DNA of 64,000 nucleotides from Pegoplata infirma (GCA_963921195.1 OY992537.1:61802400-61866399); one strand, 5' to 3'. Positions 1-10,894 are shown, numbered from the stretch's first letter. Notes: generated by a model not told the origin, from the letters alone. Program-made: numbers and translations.

Positions 1-120
1 TTGATGACATATTGTTATCAATATAATGAAATGTTTCATCATTATGACAACAATGTGTCATCTAAATTGATACAGCGGTGTCATCATATTGATAACAATT
101 CTTTATACATATGATTATTT
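1..120. repeat. Fragment of a TCATCATATTGAT-rich dispersed repeat
   Basis: The motif TCATCATATTGAT and its near variants recur on both strands here, as they do at 29530-29700 and 38390-38450. The shared words suggest one dispersed, probably inverted-repeat element whose left part lies outside the window. No boundary is visible on this side. Confidence 0.4.
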
Positions 121-667
121 TGAGTTGCATTGGACGAAAATTAATGAAACTATTCATAATATTGATTTTTTCATAAATATAAAAGTTATTCATAAATATT
201 TATACTTTCATTTTTTGTTTTTTCTTATTTAACTTTTTCGAGTTTCAATATTTATGTTAAAGATTTAAATTGATCTTTTACAAATTGAAGTTCATCTTTT
301 GCGACAGACAATCAAATATTGCCAGATTGACTAAAAATCGATCGCTTATCATGCATATATTTATACTTTATGAAGTTCTGACCTAATTTCTTTGGGGTTA
401 TACAAACGGAATGACAAACTTATTAAAACTTCTGTCATTAAGCGGAGGGTGGGTATTCAATTTATTTTACTTAAAAAATATATACAAATATTTTTGTCTA
501 TGATATCAGCATGCCTAGCAAGGACTGTCAGTTGTTATGAAAAAGTTTTTTGTTTTAAAAACATCAGAAGTTTAACAACATCTTGTTCTGAGACGACCCT
601 CAGTAGCTATCAGCTTTAAAACATATTGGTGACCATAAATGAAAAACCAAAAAGTTTTTAATTTTTT
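121..667. other. AT-rich interval without a gene
   Basis: No coding region is supported. At about 395-460 the words ACAAACGGAATGACAAACTT and GCGGAGGGTGGGTAT match the 3' end of mini-me copies elsewhere (for example 21100-21150), so this is probably an eroded mini-me tail. The rest is A/T-rich sequence with no pattern I recognise. Confidence 0.4.
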
Positions 668-760
668 GTATACCCTCTAATTACAGTGTGGAGGTATACT
701 CATTTTGTCATTATGTGTGTAACTCATCGAAATATTGATTTGGGAACCAGAACAGTTTTA
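668..760 (-). mobile_element. mini-me/DINE-1-like element, 3'-end fragment
   Basis: TACCCTCTAATTACAGTG followed by a GAGGTATA arm, then TTTGTCATT and CGAAATATTG, is the 3' terminal block of the mini-me copies in this window, read on the minus strand. The (GTCY)n part is missing, so it is truncated. Confidence 0.55.
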
Positions 761-889
761 ATCATTAGGGCACACAGGGCCGCCGACCTAAGAAGCCCCG
801 AAATGCCAATAAATTCGCTTATACGAAAACGAAGCAAATTTTTTTTTTGTTTTTAAAGAAAATTTCCAATTTTATTAAAGAAAAATTCT

Positions 890-1104
890 CAGAATCTAAC
901 AGATTTTTCGTATACATCTGAGACTTTTTCTATAGGAGAAATTTGTCCATATAAAGTCTCAAATTCATAAAAAAATTTTCTACATAAAATGTTTCAGATT
1001 GTGAAATATTTTTCATACAGAAAAAGTCTCAGATTTTGAGATTTTAAAAGTCTAAAGTTCGTAGAAGCTTTTCCAAAATAAAAAGTCTTATATCCTGAGA
1101 CACT
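890..1104. repeat. 35-bp satellite, left segment
   Basis: Degenerate copies of a roughly 35-bp monomer: a CTCAGATTCTGAG-like dyad, then a T-rich stretch and an ATAGAAAAA word. It is the left end of an array that continues at 4524-4604 and 5514-6130. The Tc1-like element starting at 1107 and the element at 4605 were inserted into it. Confidence 0.7.
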
Positions 1105-1246
1105 TACAGTGACGAGCAAAAGTGTAACAGGGTTCACATTGCTTAGATAATCTGCTCTATATTTTAAACTACACAAGATAAAGTATTGAAGTTTTTTGAT
1201 AATTTTATTAGTTAATTGATCAGAATTTATAAACATTATCGAAATA

Positions 1247-3021
1247 GGGTAAGTGTACCAGTAGTCGGCACTTTAACATTTTTTTTGTTTTCAAACTAGG
1301 GTCCTTACGTATGTAAGCATGCTATTGGAATGGCACCTAGATATTTCACTTCAAAAAAGGGTTTTGTTTTAAGTGTAATTAACAGTTTTAAACAAATTAT
1401 TTATTAAATTTAACTTATTTATACATTTTGTAAAATACACCATATTTGCCAGTGGTCGGCATGCATTTCCCAATATTCGGCATGTGGTGATCCAATAGTC
1501 GGCATGACTTTTTCAGTTATGTTTGCACCTACATGACTACTTAATTTTTAGATGTACTTAGTAGTAATAAGAAGTAGTCCGAATTGAATCTTTTCAGTTT
1601 GAAATTCAAAAATTCGATTTCAAGTTCGAAGATTCTATTTCAAATTAAAATATTTTATTTGAAGTTCAAAAACTCCATTTGAAATTCCAATTAAAATTTT
1701 AAAATTTCATTAAAAATTTAAAAAAGATTAATTGAAATTCGAAAATTTCAAATTAAATTTGAAAAAGATCAATTATAATTCGAAAAACATCATTTGAAAT
1801 TGGAAAAATGTCAATTAAAAATTAATGATTTCAATTGAAATATGAAAAATATCAAAGAAAATTCAAAGATTCTATTTCAAATTCGAGATGGATTAAAAGA
1901 AACTCAAAGTCCAGTTGAAACTCTGGGCTCCAATTGGTCCTCGAAAAATATCGATTCAAATTTGAAGATTCCAGCTGGAATTCGAAAACTCCAATGGAAA
2001 TTCGAAACAAAAGCTTAAAAAACACTTGTAAAACATCAATTGAAAAAAAAAATAAATTTAAAAGGATAAATTAAAATTTGTTAAATCTCAATTAAAACTC
2101 ATAAGAGAGCAATGTAAATTTTAAGATATTAATTGAAATTAAAAAAAGATCAATTTAAATTTGTAAAATATTAATTGAAATTCGAATTAAATTAAATTCA
2201 AAGCAGATCTCTTTAAATTCGTAAAAGAGCTATTACAATTTTCAGTGATTTTTTTCGGAATTTAAATTGATAATTTACTAATTTTGATTGATATTTCTTT
2301 AATTTTAGTTCTTTATTTTTGAATTTAAATTAATCTTTTTCGGATTCGGATTGATTTTTGGGAATTTTAATTCCAATTTCAATGAAATTTTTAAATTTTA
2401 ATTGATAATTTTTGAATTTTATTTGATCTTTTCAAATTCCAAATGAAATCTTCGAATTTCAATTGTACTTTTACGAATTACATCTGAAAATGGTTGAAAG
2501 GTTTAAATAAAATAAGGAAGAAAAACTGATGCCGACTATAGGAAACATAGAAAAATTATAATTTACCAGTAGTCGGCACACCTATGCCGACTATTGGCAA
2601 TTGTAAAAAATTGTTGTTCCTAATGGCGGCATCTCTTAAAAAAAGATAAAAAACTGTTTTTTTGTAACTTTTAACATTTAAAACAATATTTTAATTAATA
2701 TCTTCCCCTAGAAACCATAAGAGTTCAAATAAAACATAAATTAATATAATTACATAGCTTTTAAAATTGGTCTATTCACTAAAAAATTTCTTAAAAAGAA
2801 GCAATTTCTCACATTCTAAAAACTGTTTTCAAAAAAAGGATAAAACGAGGACAAAATAATCATCTTAGTACAATTTAATCATTGGAAACAGAGAGATTAA
2901 TATATTTTTAATGTAAATTTAATCTTATTTAAATATTTTACTTTTATAATTCTTATTTATTTACGTTTAAATTCAAAAAGTGCCGACTACTGGTACATGC
3001 CGAACTTAGGCACGGTCACCC
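1247..3021. mobile_element. TA-inserting element with repeated TAGTCGGCA sites
   Basis: It sits in the left arm of the Tc1-like foldback. The uninterrupted right arm at 4383-4396 gives the empty site and shows that a TA was duplicated (1245-1246 and 3022-3023). The ends are GGGTAAGTG and the complement of GGGTGACCGTG. TAGTCGGCA or its complement occurs about eight times, clustered near both ends (about 1262, 1454, 1496, 2531, 2572, 2587, 2982), as expected of subterminal transposase-binding sites. The core is simple sequence with no coding capacity. The superfamily is uncertain. Confidence 0.7.
1565..2510. repeat. Degenerate short tandem repeat, inverting near 2.24 kb
   Basis: Imperfect repeats of roughly 23-25 bp based on TTGAAATTCGAAAA run to about 2240. 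They then continue as the complementary form (TTTTCGAATTTCAAT-like). The whole forms a low-complexity foldback in the core of the 1247-3021 element. Confidence 0.6.
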
Positions 3022-3321
3022 TATGGTGTAAAATTTTTTATAAAAAAAATATAGTAAAAATTCCACAAAAAGGCAAGTGTTACATTATTGCACTCATGAT
3101 TTTTCTACATAAATCTTTAGGACAACTTTTATATTTCGCGCATATAGACCCGGATTTTGCATTTTTTTTATAAAACTTAATAAATAATATAAAAATAATT
3201 CATTTGTTGAAAAGAAATTTTGGCTAAACATTTTTTTAACTCAAAAGTCCGTCCTTTTTACGTTTTTTGGGGAACCACGCATATTTATCAAGCTAAGAAT
3301 TTGCAGAAATTATTTTTTTTG

Positions 3322-3400
3322 AATGGTGTTTATATCAGGCGATAATAGAGACCATTTATAAAAAATTTCGTAAATGGATTGTTGCTTTTGCAATTAGTAA
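3322..3400 (-). pseudogene. Tc1/mariner transposase relic, left-arm copy
   Basis: The minus strand reads YKWSLLSPDINTI in one frame. This resembles the W..SPDLNPIE motif that contains the second catalytic Asp of Tc1/mariner transposases. The same peptide occurs in the right arm at 4044-4082 on the plus strand. Both are short, end in a stop soon afterwards and lack any start, so they are decayed relics. The motif match is my reading, not a search result. Confidence 0.4.
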
Positions 3401-3941
3401 AAAAAAAGTTATTGTGTACTGGGGTTGGGTTTCTGGAGGAATTTCAAATATTTTTGCCAAAATTCGACATTTTTCGGATGAATAAAGGCCAACTTTGCCT
3501 CAAGAAGTGTTTTCTTAATTCAGCCGTAAATAAGTCAACAAGTTATATCACCAGTTGATCATAAATTTTGTTAAGAATGGGTTTATGCCATTTAAAACCA
3601 CTATCACATTTCGTGGTTTTGGACATTATCCTCGGGGTAGTCCCATAGTGTCAAATTATCGAATCAGAACGCAATCTTTGGAGTTAATTTTTTCAGAAAG
3701 AACAAAAATAAATAATGTTTAATAAATAAAAGTCTTTTGCTGCTCTTATCATTGGACGAAATTCACTAATTCAATTTAGGTACCCCAAACAATAATTTTA
3801 AATAGGGATTTAATAATAACTACATTCTTTATAACTATATTGCCAATCTACTGATGATTTTAATTGACGATATGTTTAAGACCGAATATAGAAAAAACAT
3901 TATCGGCCAGAATTGGCTCGTATTCATCCGAAAAATGTTGA

Positions 3942-4091
3942 ATATCTGCAAAAATATTTGAAATTCTGCCAAAAACCCAAATTGAGTACCCAATAAAAAA
4001 ATTGTATGAATTGCAAAATAAACAAACCACTTATGAATTTGATTATAAATGGTCTCTATTATCGCCTGATATAAACACCATTCAAAAAAAT
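3942..4091 (+). pseudogene. Tc1/mariner transposase relic, right-arm copy
   Basis: An open stretch on the plus strand ends in YKWSLLSPDINTIQKN followed by a stop. SPDINTI corresponds to the SPDLNPI motif of Tc1-like transposases, and the reading direction runs towards the element end, as expected for the C-terminal part. The upstream DD and E regions are not recognisable. Confidence 0.4.
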
Positions 4092-4523
4092 TAATTTCTG
4101 CAAATTCGTAGCATGATAATAATGCGTGGTTCCCCAAAAAACGTAAAAAGGACGGACTTTTGAGTTAAAAAAAATGTTTAGCCAAAATTTCTTTTCAACA
4201 AATGAATTATTTTTATGTTATTTATTAAGTTTTATAAAAAAATTGCAAAATCCGGGTCTATATGAGCGAAATATAAAAGTTGTCCTAAAGATTTATGTAG
4301 AAAAATCATGAGTGCAATAATGTAACACTTGCCTTTTTATGGAATTTTTACTATATTTTTTTTATAAAAAATTTTACAGCATATTTCGATAATGTTTATA
4401 AATTCTGATCAATTAACTAATAAAATTATCAAAAAACTTCAATACTTTATCTTGTGTAGTTTAAAATATAGAGCAGATTATCTAAGCAATGTGAACCCTG
4501 TTACACTTTTGCTCGTCACTGTA

Positions 4524-4604
4524 TATCAGATTCTGAGACATTTTCCGTATAGAAAAATCTCACATTTTGAGACATTTTTTGTATAGAAAAAATCTCACAT
4601 TCTG
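4524..4604. repeat. 35-bp satellite, segment between two insertions
   Basis: About two monomers (ATTCTGAGACATTTTCCGTA, TTTTGAGACATTTTTTGTA) separate the Tc1-like foldback from the element beginning at 4605. Confidence 0.8.
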
Positions 4605-4876
4605 CACTGAAAGAATTTTGTTCATTACGGCTATGAAAACGTACATTGATTCTATGAAAAAAATCATTAGAAGTGAGCCAATGATGCCCTTCATAGAATC
4701 TATGAAACAAATTCATAGAAACCAGATACCTATGAAAAAGTTCATAGGCTATGGAAAAAAAATTTTATTGTTTAATTCTATTTTTTTTTTTTATTATTTC
4801 ATTTTTATTTACTTTATTATTTTATTTTTATTTATTTTCAATATTCTATTTTTAAAAATTTATTAATTTTTAACTG

Positions 4877-4945
4877 ATCCCCACCGAGATTCGAACACAG
4901 TACCAGTTGTTCGTAAAGCTTAGTCTCTAACCACTGAGCTAAAGT
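4877..4945 (-). other. tRNA-derived module 1 (SINE-like or degenerate tRNA)
   Basis: On the minus strand TAGCTCAGTGGTTAGAG matches a pol III A box and GTTCGAATCTC a B box, about 30 nt apart, as in a tRNA body. The T stem is poorly paired and no acceptor stem forms, so this is not a functional tRNA. A related module lies at 30621-30688. Confidence 0.65.
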
Positions 4946-5132
4946 AAATAAACAAGTTATAACACTTAAAATCTATTTTGTTAAATATCCTGCTTTAAAA
5001 TATTATGCTCTGCCGCAATGCTCTGCCAAAATCTGTGTGTATGTTTGTTGAAAACAAAATGTTTGTGTATTTGCAAAAAAAAAAATAACGAACATTACAA
5101 AACTAAGTGTTAGTCGGCAAGGTTTTCCTCCT

Positions 5133-5212
5133 TTGGTGGCGTTGCTAGCTAAGGCGTCGATTATAAATTTCCCAGCCGGTAGGTCTTGGGTTCGAACCCC
5201 ACCTGGGCAGCA
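5133..5212 (+). other. tRNA-derived module 2 (SINE-like)
   Basis: The B box GGGTTCGAACCCC is perfect, and the A-box-like word GCTAGCTAAGGCG lies upstream. A run of T follows the GGGCAGC end and would terminate pol III. It is related to the minus-strand module at 29798-29868; both carry GGTTTTCCTC upstream and AAGGCGTCGA within. Confidence 0.65.
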
Positions 5213-5513
5213 ATATTTTTTTTTTTTTTTTTTTACGTTTTTTATGTTTTTTTATATTTTTTATATTTTTTTAATGTATTTATTAAAATTATTTAATTAT
5301 TGTAACATTATTTTAATTTTTAAAAAATTATTAATGACATTTTTTTTCTATGAATTTTTTCTATGAATCTTACAAAATCTATGAATAAAATTCTATGAAA
5401 TATTTCAAAATACTAATGAATATTCATTCAGCCAATGAATTGTTTCATAGATTCTATGAATTTGGTTTTATGAAATATGTTCATAGATATTATGAACAAT
5501 AATTCTTTCAGTG

Positions 5514-6130
5514 TGAGAAATTTTTCTTATAGAAAAAGTCCTAGATTCTGACACATTTTTCGTATAGAAAAAAGTCTCAGATTCTGAGAGATTTTTCGTA
5601 TTGAAGAGAGATTTTTCGTGTAGAAAAAGTCTCTGATTCTGAGATATATTTTGTATAGAAAAAGTCTCAGATTTAAAGACTTTTTTCGTATAGAAAAAGT
5701 GTCAGATTCTAAAACATTTTTCGTATGGAAAAAGTTTCAGATTCTGAGATTTTTGTTGTATAGAAAAAGTCTTAGATTCTGAGACAGATTTCCTATAGAA
5801 AAAGTCTCAGATTCTAAGACATTTTTCGTAAAGAAAAAGTCTCAGATGCTGAGACATTTTTCGTAAGAAAAAAGACGTATAAAAAAGTCTCAAATACTGG
5901 TACATTTTTCGTGTAAAAATATTCTCAAATACTGGGACATTTTTCGTAAAGAAATAGTCGCAGATTCTGAGACATTTTTCGTATAGAAAAAATTTCAGAT
6001 TCTGAGACATTTTTCGTAAAGAAAAAGTTTAAGATTCTAAGTAATTTTTCGTATAGAAAAAGTTTCAGATTCTTAGACATTTTTCGTATAGGTCTCAGTC
6101 TCAAATTTTGAGATAGAAAAGGTCTCATTA
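5514..6130. repeat. 35-bp satellite, right segment
   Basis: About 17 diverged monomers with consensus CAGATTCTGAGACATTTTTC followed by GTATAGAAAAAGTCT. It is the same satellite as 43048-44735, with GTATAG where that array has CATATAG. Each monomer holds an imperfect CTCAGA/TCTGAG dyad. Confidence 0.85.
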
Positions 6131-6204
6131 TGACCCCAAGCTAGAATAACCCTACACAAAGTATTTTTTTTCGTTTTTTTTTCTTTCCAGCGGCGACTAT
6201 TATA

Positions 6205-6806
6205 CCTTAAGATGGCCCTGTTTGGGACCCCATAATAAAGTATACATATATTTTTTGTGATCGTGATTAGTGATCGATAAGACATTTCAGCGATGTCTGT
6301 CCGTCTGTGGAGGATACGATAAAATTCAAAAAAAAACAGAGCAAAAGTTAAAAAAAAAATTGTCACGCATATTTATTGTGGTCATAGTCTGGTTAAGTTC
6401 GAAAATGGGCAATATCGGATCATGGAGAAAAAAGTTCCCTAATGAAGAACTAAAGCTAACCCAGAAAAACACATTTTTTTGCATGTTAATTTTATATATT
6501 TATACACTAAATAAATCGTTTTAACCGACTTGCATTTGAACGAATGTCATCAGAAAAGTAAATTTTTTTAACCCGCCCTTCTTGGGGGTGTGGATATAAA
6601 AAATATATTTAAATTTAAGTTTCAATTACATTAAGTGCAAAAAACAAATTTAATTTATTTGGCAACATTTATCGAGAGGGGGAAATGTCTCCCAACGTTT
6701 CGTGACAAATACCCTGACATTTTTTTTATACTTTTTAGTTGTTTTACTTGTTAGAGGGTATCAAAGATTCGGTTCAGCCAAATTTAACACTCCCACTTGG
6801 TTTTTT
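6205..6806 (-). mobile_element. mini-me/DINE-1-like element, subfamily II
   Basis: From left to right: GGGACCCCATAATAAAGTAT, a GATCGATAAGACAT block, GCGATGTCTGTCCGTCTG (the GTCY tract), a body with GGCAATATCGGATCATGG, a conserved CCCGCCC word near 6573, and the end block ATTCGGTTCAGCCAAATTTA with CACTTGG. Related copies are at 41512, 49200, 54290 and 61321. It has no coding capacity. In this family the element reads on the minus strand when this order appears. Confidence 0.7.
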
Positions 6807-7840
6807 TGTAGTTTAAGCTGTTATTTAATAAAATTTATATAAATTTTAAGGATGTCACATTTCATATAAAACTTTTTAATTTCGTGACTTATTGTGTTGT
6901 AAACAATTTTATTTTTATTTTTTTGTAAAGTACTTATTATCATCAGAGAAAAAAATAGTTATTTGCTTGTTTTAGCAATTTTTGCTAATTTTAGCTTGCT
7001 TTTAAATTTTAGACATTATTATTATATATTTGGTTTTTTCCCCTTGTTAAGCTTTAAATAAGTAACAATTGATATTAAAATTTACTTATGGGTTTGTGAG
7101 TAAAAATAAAACAACTGCCGATTTAATAAGCGTGATTAGTTAATTTATTTCGTGAGTGTTTGGGAGTCGATATTTACTCACTTTACACTTTTACAATTTT
7201 TTTTTCGATTTTGACTGCATTTTTAAACCACTTGAATTTTTTAAAATTTTTACTAATTTTTTTTTTTTTTTAATTACAGTTCAAATATTTTTAACCAGAA
7301 AATTTCAAGGTAAGTTTTTGTTTACTTTTTTCAGTATATTTTTTGTTCCTTATCATCCTTAATACTAATTTAATTGTTTTAGAAATATTCAAGAAAATTG
7401 TCGAAGGAAATGCATTTGCATAATTCTAAGTAAATAATAATTATGGAATAACTTCATATTTTAAGTATACATTCATAAGACCGGAGCGATTTCGAGACCG
7501 ACCTAAAATTTTTTTGGACTATTTTCGATGCGTTTTAAGACACAATCGACTTCATAAAATTCATAATAATCTCCACACTTTTAGTCTAAATTGTTTGAGA
7601 ACAAGTGATAGTGGTTAAATTCGCCGAATCTTTAATACCCTCCAAAATGTGAAAAAGAAAAAGTTTTTTTTTACAGGCCACGTTTTTTTGGGGGGGGGGG
7701 CGTTTGTAGGGGTCATTGGAGGACATAATATGTTTACACATTTATTTCATATGATTTTTGCACTTACGTAATGCAATTTCATTACTATTAAATTACGTCC
7801 TCAAACTGATTTTTTTTTTTTTTTTAAAACTTTTGGAAAG
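6807..7840. other. AT-rich interval without a gene
   Basis: No gene or clear repeat boundary is seen. It includes poly-T runs and a homopolymer of about 12 G near 7689. The short frame at 7156-7362 is T-rich low complexity. Confidence 0.4.
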
Positions 7841-8411
7841 GCTTTATGCAGGCTCCTGAAGTTTGGGATATATGTTGGGCATTTACCTGTTCAGGTTGGT
7901 ATTGAAATCCAGCGAAAGCGGTCCAGTGGTTCAAAAGTTATGAACAAAAGACTGAATTCCGGCAAGGGGTTTTCATGAATTTACGAGATAAAAAAAGGCC
8001 AACTTTCGACAGGCAATTTTGAGGATGCTGAAGCTTAACATATATATTTGTCGTTGCCCTGGCCTAGTTAATGTTAAATTTCAGCCAAATCGGTCCAGTG
8101 GTTCAAAAGTTATTTACAAAACCGTGTATTACAGATTAGTTTCACCTTAAATTCACGTGTTGAAAACCAGTTAAACATGTTTTAAAACAACGTATTTTTG
8201 TCCGTCAAAAATATTTTTACGCAACAAAAAAAAAAAAGAAACAAGCATTCGAAAAAAATTTTACACTCAAAAAAAATTTTTACACAAAATACAATATTTC
8301 TTATCAAAAATGTTATTTCTTTCACTTTAAAAAATTTACTAACATTTGAAAAGGGCATTGTGGAGGGTATTCATAGATTCGGCCAAGTCGAATTTAACTT
8401 TTCTACTTGTT
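7841..8411 (-). mobile_element. mini-me/DINE-1-like element, subfamily I, lacking its 3' part
   Basis: The body words CTCCTGAAGTTTGG, GGGCATTTACCTG, CGGTCCAGTGGTTCAAAAGT and the end block ATTCGGCCAAGTCGAATTTA match the complete copy at 24588-25350 in order. The GTCY tract and terminal hairpin are missing on the left. Confidence 0.7.
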
Positions 8412-8594
8412 TTTTCAAATATTTAGGAAAAATTTCTTTGGCGGTAAGAATTTTTTCCATGTATTAGGGAATTCCATTTAAGGAAAATTATGGACTATTT
8501 AACAGTACATGAACTAAAATTTTTTTGTAACAGATAAGAAAAGTTTCCAACTTTTAGTTAAATTTAACTAAATTGTTTTTAATTCTAATTTTTA

Positions 8595-8790
8595 AAATTT
8601 TATAACACAAAATTTGGCCAACTAGAATTGCCAGGGTAATAATCTACAAATCAAAAAATGTCATTAAAATTGGTTCAGTAGTTTTTGCTGTACAACTGCA
8701 GCCGATTTATGTCCTTTAAAAAAACATTCTACAACTGAATGGCACCCCAGGCAATTCTAGTTGGCTAAATTTTGTCTTAAAAATTTTAAA
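8595..8790. repeat. Small inverted repeat
   Basis: TTGGCCAACTAGAATTGCC at about 8613-8631 pairs with GGCAATTCTAGTTGGC at about 8751-8766, and AT-rich flanks extend the match. It lies in a repeat also represented at 18230-18540. Confidence 0.6.
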
Positions 8791-8864
8791 AATGTTACAA
8801 TAATTTATCTTTCAAATAAAAAAACAGAATTGAAAAATTTTGCTTATTTTTTTTTATAGCTGAT

Positions 8865-9555
8865 TAAAAATTGCTCACAGGCTGTCTTTTTGTTTAATCC
8901 CCCCTTAAAAAATATTCCTTTGAAAATTTCTATGAACAATTTTCTTTGAAATTTTTTGGCTTTCAAAACTTTTTTCCTCTTGTTTTAATAAATTTTTTTT
9001 AGATTTAGTAACATTGTTCAGAAATTCAATTTTGATTTCTGAATTTCAATTAGGCTTTTCTTAATTTCAATTGGGATTTCTAAACAACGCTAAAAAAAAA
9101 AAAAAAACTAGCAAAACGACAAGAAAAGTTTGTAACTTTTTTTTTGCTTTTTACCAAAAATTTTGTAATTTTACAAGCTTTTTACCAAAAAAATTGTAAA
9201 TTTAATTTTTTTTTTAAGCGATAAAACTTACAAGGAGGTTTCGTGATTTTACTATTTTTCCTAGTTTTTCGTAATTTAACAATATTTTTACTAATAAAAT
9301 TTTACATTTACAAATTTTTGGCGCAATAAAACTTATAAGGAAATCTCGTGAATTTACTAGATGTTTTTTGAAAAAAACCTTGGAAATTTGTAAAATTACA
9401 AAAAAAATTTAAATTTCGATCTAATTTTTTTTTTTGTTAAAAAACAAGTAAAACTGTCAAATATTGGTAAAATGGGATTACGAGACTTTTTCTAGAAATT
9501 TGACAAGGTTTTTAATTTGTGTGTACAATTGATATTTTCCGAATTTTATCTTTCA
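8865..9555. repeat. Dispersed repeat, copy 1 (split by a MITE)
   Basis: GCTGATTAAAAATTGCTC, GTTTAATCCCCCCTTA and TTTCTTTGAAATTTTTTG recur in the same order at 10890-11190. The second copy lacks the insertion at 9093-9523 and so supplies its empty site. Confidence 0.65.
9093..9523 (-). mobile_element. TA-inserting MITE, CTTGTCAA family
   Basis: The right end reads TTTGTGTG next to TA; the left end is a degraded A-run next to TA. The body contains ACTGTCAAATATTGGTAAAA and TGGGATTACGAGACTTTTTC, shared with 21599-22129, 38874-39348 and 45941-46921. The intact duplicate at about 11150-11170 reads CTACAATTGATATTTTC across the site, so the target was a single TA. Confidence 0.75.
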
Positions 9556-10885
9556 AATAAAAAAGCAGATTGAAAATTTTTGCTGATTAATAATATAAAT
9601 ATATTTATTAGAGTTAATTTTGAAAATTTGATCTGCGGATATCATCACTTTTTTTGAAGGATTTAGGGGAACTAAAAAGAATGACGGTATTTTTTTGGGA
9701 AAAAATTCGCTCCTTGGGGTGGTTCAACGCATCTGAAAACGCGAATTTTGAGCTGATTTTTCAGCAGAGCTAAAACGGCTGAATATATTGCAAATCTGAT
9801 TTCATCAGTCGATTCTACAGCAAAAAATAATACAATGGTCATTTTTCAAACTCTTAAAAAAAGTTCCAAAAACCCACTACAGAGGGCGGAAATATAAGGT
9901 TTTTCCATTTTCTTTTTAAATTAATTTTTTAAATATGCACAATTAAAGGGCATTTTCAGCTTGACAAAATGGTACTAAATTTTCCGTTCTATCACATACC
10001 GTTAAAAAGTTATCAATTCTCAAAAATGGACAAAAACACGTTTTTTGAGAACTTTGACCTCAATTTTCTCGAAAACATGACGTGATAGAAAAATTTGAAA
10101 TCTAGATTCAGAATCAGCATCGAAATGTTAATCGAAACAAGTTTTATGATCCCAGAATATCATCCAAAAACATCACAAAAAATGCTCTCAACAATGCACA
10201 AAAAATGCGTTTTTTGTGAACTTTGACCTCAATTATCTCAAAAACCTGACGTTACGGAACATTTTGGAAACCAGATTTGGAATCAGCATTGAGATGAAAA
10301 TCGAAAACGAGTGTCGAGACCGCGGACCCATCCAAAAAATTTTCAAATTTCGGTTAGTGTTTTATAAAATTGCCATTATAAAAAAAACTTTGAAGCCTTA
10401 TAACTTTTTAATGGGTTGTGATAAAAAGGTGCTTTTCGTACCAAATTTCTTAGCAAAAACTGCCTCTTCATCGTGCATGATTAAAAAAATAATATAATTT
10501 TTTTAAAAAAAAAATCGATTTTTCCGCCCCCTGTTGTGGGTTATTGGAACTTTTTTTAAGAGTTCAAAAAACTGCTATTATTTTAATTTTTGGTGTAGAA
10601 TCGACTGGTGCATTCAGATTTGCAATATTTTCAGCCGTTTTTTCTCTGCAAAAAAATCAGCTCAAAATCCGCGTTTTCAGATGCTTTGAACCACCCCAAG
10701 GAGTGAAAATTTTTTCAAAAAAATAGCGGCATTCTTTTTAGCTCCCCTAAATCCTTTAAAAAAATTATGATATCCGTTAAACAGATGAAGTGACATATTC
10801 ACCAAACGAACTCTAATATTTATATTATTAATATTATTATATTATTAATCAGCAAAAATTTTCAATCTGTATATCAATATATAAA
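9556..10885. mobile_element. Foldback element
   Basis: ATTGAAAATTTTTGCTGATT at the left pairs with AATCAGCAAAAATTTTCAAT at the right. The inverted match continues inward to about 9910 and from about 10505, including GGGGTGGTTCAACGCATCTG against CAGATGCTTTGAACCACCCC. The core holds two direct copies of a unit with GAACTTTGACCTCAATT, also found at 28640-29060. Open frames inside are arm sequence, not genes. Confidence 0.75.
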
Positions 10886-10894
10886 ATAGCTGAT

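Larger units (their letters stand above)
1107..4521. mobile_element. Tc1/mariner-like foldback element, interrupted
   Basis: The ends are CAGTGACGAGCAAAAGTG and its reverse complement, each flanked by TA, the Tc1/mariner target. The inverted match continues inward for several hundred bases: left arm 1107-1246 plus 3024-3480, right arm about 3890-4521, around a unique centre. Each arm encodes the same short piece resembling the Tc1 SPDxNPI motif, so the element looks like two 3' ends joined head to head. A separate element occupies 1247-3021 of the left arm. No intact transposase remains. Both flanks are 35-bp satellite, so it landed inside the array. Confidence 0.8.
4605..5513. mobile_element. 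TIR element with two divergent tRNA-like modules
   Basis: CACTGAAAGAATT and its exact complement bound a 909-bp insertion in the 35-bp satellite. The satellite consensus on either side indicates a 2-bp TG duplication. Subterminal zones at 4620-4745 and 5350-5500 are rich in TTCATAG/CTATGAA words in inverted arrangement. Inside are two tRNA-like modules facing away from each other, each followed by a T- or A-rich run. It could be a MITE that captured SINEs or an element that uses pol III promoters; I cannot decide. Confidence 0.7.

Noticed and set aside
3835..4137. 100-codon minus-strand frame in the right arm of the Tc1-like foldback
   Set aside because: The meaningful relic reads on the opposite strand. 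This frame is hydrophobic by AT bias and has no domain.
4877..5212. Functional tRNA genes
   Set aside because: Boxes A and B are present but the cloverleafs are incomplete, and both copies lie in mobile elements.
7689..7700. Run of about 12 G as a possible quadruplex
   Set aside because: A single homopolymer without further G-tracts cannot support a specific claim.
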